Shown piece after piece: positions 1 to 6,172 of a stretch of DNA of 9,313 nt. The notes under the pieces are model-generated. The model did no database searches, was not told the DNA's origin, and saw only the letters and a program-made list of their open reading frames with translations. Position 1 is the first letter of the stretch. Every line of letters starts with the position of its first letter. Source of the stretch: Fen-1273 sp035516035 (lineage in GTDB: Bacteria > Bacteroidota > Ignavibacteria > UBA10030 > UBA6906); NCBI GenBank assembly GCA_035516035.1, contig DATJAS010000073.1:1-9313 (forward strand). Reading direction: 5' to 3'. Both the position numbers and the translations under genes were made by a program.

Positions 1-21
1 ATTCAAAGGATATTGTCAATC

Positions 22-47
22 AGTATTGGCGATTAATTGCGAATACT
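22..47. repeat. AT-rich imperfect palindrome downstream of the kinase
   Basis: Arms AGTATT (22-27) and AATACT (42-47) are perfect inverted repeats, and the inner part around TTAA is also partly symmetric; 22 of 26 positions are palindromic. It lies 20 bp past the kinase stop in the 67-bp AT-rich tail of an otherwise GC-rich window. There is no T-tract on the minus strand, so it is not a standard intrinsic terminator. It could be an operator for the next gene beyond the window. Confidence 0.4.
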
Positions 48-67
48 TGACCAAGAGCATTGTACAG

Positions 68-3000
68 TTACCGGTTGATCTCAATCACATCATGTAATGC
101 TCCGAGGACATTCTGCGTCGAAAAGGGGGTCGGCAAAAGGGCATCTGCTCCTTCAGTGGTCTCACCCGGGCGGCCCCCGGTGATGATGATTTTCACATCC
201 GGATTGATGCTTCTGAGGATCCGGGCCACAGCGGGGCCGTCCATGAACGGGATCTCGAGGTCGAGTATCGCCGCCGCGATGCCCGCTCCCGGGCGGCGGC
301 ACAGGGCGATTGCTTCCGAGCCGTCCCTGACCGTCACTGCATTGTATCCGTGCGCCGTCAGTATCTTCTTCAGTATGTCGCGGAGGGAGGCCTGGGGCTG
401 CGCCACGATCACCCTCTTCCCTTTTCCGAGGAAGAGATCGGCTTCAGTGCCGGGGCCGGCATTCTCCTCGGCCGGGAGGTAGACCTTGACGTTCGTCCCG
501 CGGCCCACCTCGCTGAAGATATTGATGAACCCCCTGTGGTTACGGGCAATCGCTGCGGCCGTCGAGAGGCCGAGGCCGGTCGTCCGGCCCGCGGGTTTCG
601 TCGTGAAGAAAGGCTCGAAGACTTTCCCAAGTATCTCCCCCGGTATTCCCTTCCCGGTGTCGCTTACCGTGATGACCAGGTATTTTCCGGGGAGCGCATG
701 GGGGATCGTCCCGACGCTCTGAGCCTCGATCAGCGCGTTCTCTGCGTCAATGCGCATGACCCCGCCGTCGGGCATCGCTTCGCGGGCGTTCGTGCAGATA
801 TTGGTGAGGATCTGCTGGATCTGCGCCGCCGTGCCGGGAATCGCCCAGAGACCATCCGGGAACGATGTCTCAAGCTGTATGGACTCGGGGAGCGCGGCCT
901 GCACGCTCCGCGACGTCTCCGCGAGCATCTCGGACGGGTCCAGCAGCCCCTTCCCGCTCCCGGCGTTCTCGGCCAGGGCGAGGACCTGGTTCGCCGTCTC
1001 CATTCCCCGGCGCGCGTTGGTCGCGATGATCGCGACGGCCTGGCGCGACGGATCGTCGTCGGCTTTCGACGCCACCGCCGGGACGGCGAGCATGACGGGC
1101 GTCAGCATCCCGTCGAGGTCGGCCGCCAGCGCAGAGGCGAGCGATGCGATTCCCTGCATGTGCTGCGCGCGGAGCTCGTACACCTCGAGCTCCCGTTTCC
1201 CGGTGATATCGGTGGAGATGACGAGCACCGACTTCGCGTGGCCCTCGGCATCCCGGATGAGTGTCCAGCGGCTGTCCACCAGCACCATCGTCCCGTCCTT
1301 CCGCCTCTGGCGGAGTTCCCCGGACCAGTAGCCTTCGACGAGCGTCGTGTGCGCCGCTCCCCCGAGGCGGTGGATCTGCTCCGTGTGGAGGACTTCCGCG
1401 GAGCATTTTCCCCTCACCTCGTCCGCCGCCCACCCGTAGAGCGCGGTGGCGGCGTTGTTCCAGAAGAGGATCCTGTCTTCCGGGTCACAGACGAAGACCG
1501 CGTCCTGGGCCTGTTCCAGGAGCCCGGTCCCCGCGGAAGGAGCCTCCTCCGCGCGCACCTCGTGTCCCACGGCGGGAAAGATGAGCGCAAGCGTGCCCGT
1601 CACCTCGCCCCGCGCATTGCGGTGCGGCGTGGCCTCGATCGTGGCGCGGAAGAGCGTCCCGTCCTTCCGTTTCAGCGTGGCCTCGTACTGTTCCGCAGCG
1701 CCCGACCTGCGGCGCTCGTTCCGCTCGTACAGGAGGAGCCTGTCCTCCTCGGGGATGAGGAGCGTGGAGGAGAGGCGGCCGAGCATCTCGGGCGCGGCGA
1801 ACCCGCTCAGCTCCGACATCGGCCTGTTCACGTACGTGATCACGTCCTCCATGTCCGTCAGGATCACGCCTGCCGTCATCTCCTCGAGGAGCGCGTGCAG
1901 GAGCGATTCGCTTTCGCTGACCACCCTGAGCGCGAGCCGGTGCTCCAGCTCCGCGGCGGCACGCGCGGCGGCCACCGTCAGTACGGACCGGGCGACGTCG
2001 GGGTTGGCGATCGGGCTGTCGTGCATGATGAAGATGTGGCCGATCACCCCCCCTTCCGCGTCGATCAGCGGCGTGCCGAGGTACGCGACCGCGTCCATCG
2101 CGCGGAGCGCTTCCTCCTCCGGAAAGAGCTGCTGCACGTCCGCGGCGATGTACGTCGTTTTCCCCTCGCGCACCACCCGTTCGCACGTCGTCCCCGCGAC
2201 GTCGTACTCGAACACGGGCGCGGGTCCCCCCGCCGCCCAGTACGCCAGCGCCCGGACCCTCTCGCGGCGGCGGTCGGTGCATTCGGAGACCAGCGCGTAG
2301 CGCACGCCGAGCGCCTCGGCCAGCGCGCGCACGCACCCGGGAAAGAACTCGTCCCCCCGGCTGCGGGCGATCTCCTCCTGGACCTGCCGCATCACTTCGC
2401 CGGCCAGTCGCCTGCGGCTGACGTCCCGGGAGATGATCACCACCATCGCCGGCTTGCCCGCTGCGTCCCGCACGACGCTCCCCTGCGACTCGATGTAGCG
2501 GATGTTCCCCTCCCTGTCGACGAGCCGGTACTCCAGCCTCTGTCCCACGCCGGAGGCCACCGTTTCCCGGAACACGCTGCGCACTTCTTCCCTGTCGTCG
2601 GGGTGGACGTCGACGAACGAGCTGGTCCCCTCAAGCGTGTCCGGCTCGTCGAGGAGGTCGGCATACGAGGGATTGTTGTACAGCCTCTTCCCCTCGAGGT
2701 CGAGCACCGCGACGAGGTCGCTGGCGCTCTCGACCGCATTGCGGAAAAAATCCGCGGCCGTATGGGGATCCGCCCCGGCCCGGGTTACGGACGCGGGAGC
2801 CGCCTCCGGGACACGAGGGATACCGGGAGCATCCGGGAGATGCGCGGCATCCGGAGCCTCCGGAACATCCGGCGGCTCCGGGAGATCCGGTGCCTCCGCT
2901 GCCGCCTCGTGTGGCCCGGCAACCGGGGGGGAGTTTTCGAATATGGTCCTGACGGCGGGGCCGAGGCGGGAAATGTTTTTGCGCGCGACGTAGTCGGCGG

Positions 3001-3301
3001 CCCCGGCTTTGAGGGCTTCGACGGCGACCTCCTCCGAGCCTGCCGAGGAGACGACAAGCCACTGGATCCGGGGGTGTTCCTGGCGGTGCCGCCGGATCAG
3101 CGCGGAAATATCGAGGCGGGGGACGGCGCCGTTGGCGATCACGAGGTCCGGGCGGTACTCTTCGAGGACGCGCTCGAACATGTCCCGCGTGCCGACCCGC
3201 CGCGAGTTGAGGGGAAGTCCCGTCTTGCGGAGCTGCATGACGATGACTTCGGCGTCGGTGGGGTCAGGTTCCAGGATAAGGACTCTTTTCTCTTCAGGCA
3301 T
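68..3301 (-). CDS. Hybrid sensor histidine kinase (REC-PAS-GAF-PAS-PAS-HisKA-HATPase-REC) with degenerate phosphotransfer sites
   Basis: This is a soluble multidomain signalling protein of 1077 aa with no membrane segment or signal peptide. Order by residue: receiver 5-122, Pro/Asp/Glu/Ala-rich linker 125-180, PAS 185-300, GAF 315-455, PAS 465-580, PAS 592-705, dimerisation helix 706-780, HATPase_c 825-945, receiver 962-1075. The ATPase motifs are intact: N-box NAREAM (838-843), G1 DTGKGIP (881-887), FEPFFTTK (895-902) and GLGLSTA (909-915). The H-box reads AADLDG (726-731) where relatives have AHDFNN or AHDLNN, so the acceptor His is Ala727. The first receiver has Asn57 at the Asp acceptor position. 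The second keeps Asp1014 but has AQPQ at the acidic pair and Thr1058 for the conserved Lys. I chose ATG 3301 because GGGG (3309-3312) sits 7 nt upstream; the in-frame GTG at 3307 lies too close to it. It is the last gene of the run. Its role is probably cytoplasmic sensing, but classical His-Asp relay through its own domains is doubtful. Confidence 0.93.
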   Translation of the reverse strand: MPEEKRVLILEPDPTDAEVIVMQLRKTGLPLNSRRVGTRDMFERVLEEYRPDLVIANGAVPRLDISALIRRHRQEHPRIQWLVVSSAGSEEVAVEALKAGAADYVARKNISRLGPAVRTIFENSPPVAGPHEAAAEAPDLPEPPDVPEAPDAAHLPDAPGIPRVPEAAPASVTRAGADPHTAADFFRNAVESASDLVAVLDLEGKRLYNNPSYADLLDEPDTLEGTSSFVDVHPDDREEVRSVFRETVASGVGQRLEYRLVDREGNIRYIESQGSVVRDAAGKPAMVVIISRDVSRRRLAGEVMRQVQEEIARSRGDEFFPGCVRALAEALGVRYALVSECTDRRRERVRALAYWAAGGPAPVFEYDVAGTTCERVVREGKTTYIAADVQQLFPEEEALRAMDAVAYLGTPLIDAEGGVIGHIFIMHDSPIANPDVARSVLTVAAARAAAELEHRLALRVVSESESLLHALLEEMTAGVILTDMEDVITYVNRPMSELSGFAAPEMLGRLSSTLLIPEEDRLLLYERNERRRSGAAEQYEATLKRKDGTLFRATIEATPHRNARGEVTGTLALIFPAVGHEVRAEEAPSAGTGLLEQAQDAVFVCDPEDRILFWNNAATALYGWAADEVRGKCSAEVLHTEQIHRLGGAAHTTLVEGYWSGELRQRRKDGTMVLVDSRWTLIRDAEGHAKSVLVISTDITGKRELEVYELRAQHMQGIASLASALAADLDGMLTPVMLAVPAVASKADDDPSRQAVAIIATNARRGMETANQVLALAENAGSGKGLLDPSEMLAETSRSVQAALPESIQLETSFPDGLWAIPGTAAQIQQILTNICTNAREAMPDGGVMRIDAENALIEAQSVGTIPHALPGKYLVITVSDTGKGIPGEILGKVFEPFFTTKPAGRTTGLGLSTAAAIARNHRGFINIFSEVGRGTNVKVYLPAEENAGPGTEADLFLGKGKRVIVAQPQASLRDILKKILTAHGYNAVTVRDGSEAIALCRRPGAGIAAAILDLEIPFMDGPAVARILRSINPDVKIIITGGRPGETTEGADALLPTPFSTQNVLGALHDVIEINR
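2821..2901 (-). repeat. Degenerate 9-bp tandem repeat encoding the kinase linker
   Basis: About nine head-to-tail 9-bp units with core TCCGG (+ strand) lie in frame within the kinase gene. They encode a three-residue periodicity of Pro, Asp/Glu and a small hydrophobic residue in the linker between the first receiver and the first PAS domain. The best-conserved units run from 2848 to 2892. Confidence 0.6.
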
Positions 3302-3344
3302 GCGCACACCCCGTATGCAGAGATGACGTGAAGCCGCGCGACCC

Positions 3345-4658
3345 CTAGCGTCCCTCCAGCACGCCGCCGCTGCGCCTGTCCGCGTTCAGGAGCGCAATGG
3401 CGAAGACGAGACCGAACAGGCCGAGCGAAGAGAACATGACCATGCTCGCGGTATATGTCCCCGTCGTATCACGCAGGTACCCGTTCACGAACGGGAACGC
3501 GGCGAGACCGAAGTTCTGGATCATTGTCGTCAGACCGAACGCGGTCCCCACCCTGTTCTTTTCCACGATCAGGGGGATGGAGGGCCACATCGCCGCGGGC
3601 ACCAGGACGAACGATACGCCGAGCATGATCATGGGGAACGCCGGGGGTACCATCGTGAACGCCATGAGGAGGAACGCGGGGACCATCATCACCGAGCCGG
3701 CCACCATCATCGTAGCGCGGCGCCCGACGCTGTCGACCATGCGGCCGAAGACCGGCGCGAACACCATCGATGCGAAGATGATGATCGTGGTGGTTCCCCC
3801 CGCCGTCGTGAACATGTGGAATATGTTGTAAAACACCTGGGAGAAGAACCCGCCTTCCGACCCGGCGGTCATCGGCAGGCCCCACTTGCTGTTGAAGAAA
3901 TCGGTCGAGAGCGCCGTGAAGGGGAATATCGCCGAGTAGAATGTCACGCAAAGGAGCGTCACGAACCAGTAGGACGAGGTGAACTTCCTGATGTCGCCCG
4001 GGACGATCTTGTCCCCCCCTCCCTCCTCCTTCAGCGCCAGTGCCTTCTCGCCCCGCCTGTCAAGGAGATTGTACACCAGGTTTGACCCGAGCGACGCGGC
4101 GCAGAAGAGAACAGCCGCCCAGAGCGCGTACCGGTAGTCCTTGAAATAGTCGGCGATCAGCGCCTCCGTGTTGAAGCTGAAGAGCGTCCCCAGCCGGGAG
4201 AGCGTCAGCCCTATCCCGAACGAGAGGGCGAGCTCCTTCCCCTTGAACCACCTGGCAAATATGGCGCTCTGCGCCACCACGAGCGACTCCGACCCCCAGC
4301 CGAACACGAACCGCCCGCAGTAGAGGATCCAGAGGTTCGGGGCCACCGCGACGATGATCGCTCCCGCCGTCACCAGCGCGGAAAACAGGAGGCTCGCGCG
4401 ACGCGTGCCGATCCTGTCGATCAGGAGCCCCCCGATAAAGACGGAGAATATCGCGGCGACACTGTACACCGTGTACGTCCAGCCGATGGCCTCGCGGTCC
4501 ACGCCGAGCGCGGTGATCAGCATCGGCGCGATCGCCCCCAGGCTGTCGTAGGCGAAATAGCTCCCGAACGTCACGAGCGCCACGAAGAACAGGACGGCGA
4601 ACCTGTACCACCCCTTGCGGGGGTCCAGCCGCAGGGCCTCTTCCGGAGTGGCGTTCAT
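3345..4658 (-). CDS. MFS transporter, MFSD1-like (candidate dipeptide carrier)
   Basis: The product is 437 aa with about 12 hydrophobic helices (roughly 17-40, 57-80, 88-107, 109-130, 143-163, 176-198, 229-251, 285-305, 316-337, 341-363, 370-392, 403-424) and a cytoplasmic charged loop at 199-228. MFS motif A appears after helix 2 (GGLLIDRIGTRR, 76-87) and again after helix 8 (FGRMVDSVGRR). Segments match what I recall of animal MFSD1: GRFVFG-ESL-VAQ with WFKGKEL (115-143), the FPF segment of helix 7, AMWPSIPLIVE (356-366) and GTAFG...IQNFGLA (371-386). Glu124 and Arg155 are 31 residues apart, as in human MFSD1, where I recall the equivalents (E150, R181) being implicated in dipeptide recognition. 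Residues about 260-285 form an extra segment between helices 7 and 8. ATG 4658 overlaps the pepD stop by 4 nt and has no Shine-Dalgarno of its own, so translational coupling is likely. The substrate is inferred; another organic anion or sugar is possible. Confidence 0.9.
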   Translation of the reverse strand: MNATPEEALRLDPRKGWYRFAVLFFVALVTFGSYFAYDSLGAIAPMLITALGVDREAIGWTYTVYSVAAIFSVFIGGLLIDRIGTRRASLLFSALVTAGAIIVAVAPNLWILYCGRFVFGWGSESLVVAQSAIFARWFKGKELALSFGIGLTLSRLGTLFSFNTEALIADYFKDYRYALWAAVLFCAASLGSNLVYNLLDRRGEKALALKEEGGGDKIVPGDIRKFTSSYWFVTLLCVTFYSAIFPFTALSTDFFNSKWGLPMTAGSEGGFFSQVFYNIFHMFTTAGGTTTIIIFASMVFAPVFGRMVDSVGRRATMMVAGSVMMVPAFLLMAFTMVPPAFPMIMLGVSFVLVPAAMWPSIPLIVEKNRVGTAFGLTTMIQNFGLAAFPFVNGYLRDTTGTYTASMVMFSSLGLFGLVFAIALLNADRRSGGVLEGR

Positions 4659-6106
4659 CGGGCGTTGTTCAGTATCGCCATGAGATATTTCCAGTATTTC
4701 CCGACGGTGTCGATGTAGATCTTCTCATCGGGCGAGTGGACAGCCTCCAGCGTGGGACCGAACGACACCATGTCCATGCCGGGATACCGCTCCCCGATGA
4801 TGCCACACTCCAGGCCCGCGTGTATCGCCTTCACCTCGGGGTCCTTCCCGAAGAGCTGCCGGTACGTCGATTTTGCCAGCTGCAGGACCGCGGAGCCCAT
4901 GTTCGGCTTCCAGCCCGGGTAACCGTCCGTCGCGCGCACCTCCGCCCCGCCGAGCGTGAAGACGGCGGCAACCGTCTCGCAGATCTCGTCGATCTCCGAT
5001 GCAACGGAGCTTCGCTGGCTCGTGGCCACGGTCACCGACTTCCTGTCCGTCTTCACCACCGCCACGTTCGTCGACGTCTCCACGAGGCCGGGGATGTCCG
5101 CGCTCATCCTGGTGACGCCGTGGGGGAGCGCTGCGATCGTCCGCGTGATCTTCGCCTGGAGAGCGCGCGGCAGGACCTTCCCCTTCTTCTTCGTGGCCGT
5201 GAGCGTGACGGCCAGGTCCGGCTCCACGCTCCCCGATTCCGCGCGGAGCACCGCGTTCGCGTCGGCCACGACGGCCGCGGCCTCGTCCCACTTCTTCTTC
5301 GGGAGAAAGAGAAGCGCCTCCGCCTCGCGGGGGATCGCGTTGTGCTTGTTGCCCCCGTCCAGCGCGGCAATCCGGGCACCCAGCGGGGCGAGCCGGATCA
5401 GCACCCTGTTGATCATCTTGACCGCGTTCCCCCGGTTCTTGTCGATCTCGAGCCCCGAGTGGCCTCCCTTCAGGCCGGCGACCTTCAGCTCCCCGGCGAC
5501 GCTCCCCGCCGGGACGGCCTCGAACGAAGCCTTCCACGAGCCGATCGTGTCCCGTCCCCCCGAGCACCCGACGTAGAGGTGCCCCTCCTCCTCGGAGTCC
5601 AGGTTGATCAGCGTCGTGCTCGTCACGAATCCCGGCTCCAGGTTGCTCGCGCCGGTGAGGCCGGTTTCCTCGTCGACCGTGAAGAGGAATTCCAGCGGCC
5701 CGTGGGCGAGCGACCGGTCTTCCATGATCGCCAGGTTTGTCGCCACCGCGATCCCGTTATCCGCGCCGAGCGTGGTGCCGTTGGCCATGAGCACGTTGCC
5801 CTTCTTCACCAGCTCGATCGGGTCCTTCGCGAAGTCATGCACCGTCTCCTTGTTCTTCTCGCACACCATGTCCAGGTGCCCCTGCAGCGCAATGCTCCCG
5901 ACGCGCTCCTTCCCCGGGCTCGCCGGCTTCCGCACGACGACGTTGCCGTGCCTGTCCGACTTCGCTTCCAGCCCGAACTTCCGGGCGGTGGCCATGACGT
6001 AGGAAGTCATCGCCTCCTCGTGCTTCGAGCACCGGGGGATCCGCGCGATTTCCGCGAAGTATTTCCACACGGCGGCGGGCTCCAGCCCCTCGATCGCTTG
6101 CGACAT
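4655..6106 (-). CDS. pepD: Aminoacyl-histidine dipeptidase PepD (peptidase family M20C)
   Basis: This is a cytoplasmic dizinc dipeptidase of 483 aa, the usual PepD length; E. coli PepD hydrolyses Xaa-His and a broad range of other dipeptides. The catalytic landmarks are in order: GHLDM with His78 and Asp80, LGADNG with bridging Asp116, DEETG with catalytic Glu146 and zinc ligand Glu147, LDSEE with Asp170, and HSPDE with His457. GGHSG (214-218) lies in the lid/dimerisation region. No signal peptide is visible. I chose ATG 6106 because AAAGGAG (6112-6118) lies 5 nt upstream; the longer reading frame from 6145 would add 13 residues, place the ribosome binding site inside the gene and begin with unrelated sequence. 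The gene sits 66 bp after the OPT transporter, and its TGA overlaps the ATG of the MFS gene. Context suggests it acts on imported peptides. Family assignment is firm; exact dipeptide preference is not readable from sequence. Confidence 0.96.
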   Translation of the reverse strand: MSQAIEGLEPAAVWKYFAEIARIPRCSKHEEAMTSYVMATARKFGLEAKSDRHGNVVVRKPASPGKERVGSIALQGHLDMVCEKNKETVHDFAKDPIELVKKGNVLMANGTTLGADNGIAVATNLAIMEDRSLAHGPLEFLFTVDEETGLTGASNLEPGFVTSTTLINLDSEEEGHLYVGCSGGRDTIGSWKASFEAVPAGSVAGELKVAGLKGGHSGLEIDKNRGNAVKMINRVLIRLAPLGARIAALDGGNKHNAIPREAEALLFLPKKKWDEAAAVVADANAVLRAESGSVEPDLAVTLTATKKKGKVLPRALQAKITRTIAALPHGVTRMSADIPGLVETSTNVAVVKTDRKSVTVATSQRSSVASEIDEICETVAAVFTLGGAEVRATDGYPGWKPNMGSAVLQLAKSTYRQLFGKDPEVKAIHAGLECGIIGERYPGMDMVSFGPTLEAVHSPDEKIYIDTVGKYWKYLMAILNNAR

Positions 6107-6111
6107 GTGTT

Positions 6112-6118
6112 CTCCTTT
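6112..6118 (-). promoter_or_regulatory. Ribosome binding site that decides the pepD start
   Basis: AAAGGAG on the minus strand, 5 nt before ATG 6106. It has the same core and spacing as the OPT site and argues against the longer reading frame that begins at 6145. Confidence 0.87.
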
Positions 6119-6149
6119 CAGCGTTGTGCGTCCCCGCACGCGCACTGCG

Positions 6150-6162
6150 CGCGCGAAGCGCG
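6150..6162 (-). other. GC-rich hairpin in the OPT-pepD gap
   Basis: CGCGC (6150-6154) and GCGCG (6158-6162) form a 5-bp stem with a 3-nt loop, directly after the OPT stop and about 45 nt before pepD. Neighbouring GCGCA/TGCGC (6140-6150) offers a competing fold. No T-tract follows, so a full terminator is unlikely; an mRNA-processing or partial-attenuation element is possible but unproven. Confidence 0.25.
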
Positions 6163-6172
6163 GGTGTCATCC

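Noticed and set aside
1..67. Intrinsic terminator after the kinase
   Set aside because: The palindrome is AT-rich and no run of T follows it on the minus strand.
1160..1162. His714 as the kinase phospho-acceptor
   Set aside because: It is in the AQHM segment 13 residues before the H-box position, where relatives usually have Lys or Arg, so it does not align with the acceptor site.
3302..3307. GTG start for the kinase two codons upstream
   Set aside because: Only one nucleotide separates it from the GGGG ribosome binding site, whereas ATG 3301 has a normal 7-nt spacing.
350..3331. 993-codon open frame on the plus strand opposite the kinase
   Set aside because: It is rich in Arg, His, Pro and Gly with no recognisable domain, and is explained by the GC-rich third positions of the kinase gene on the other strand.
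3345..4658. Oxalate/formate antiporter-type or nitrate/nitrite MFS identity
   Set aside because: General MFS motifs would fit, but the ESL-VAQ, WFKGKEL and GTAFG/IQN segments match MFSD1 better, as does the dipeptidase partner.
6107..6145. Longer pepD start giving 13 extra N-terminal residues
   Set aside because: AAAGGAG lies inside that extension and 5 nt before ATG 6106, and the extra residues do not resemble PepD N-termini.
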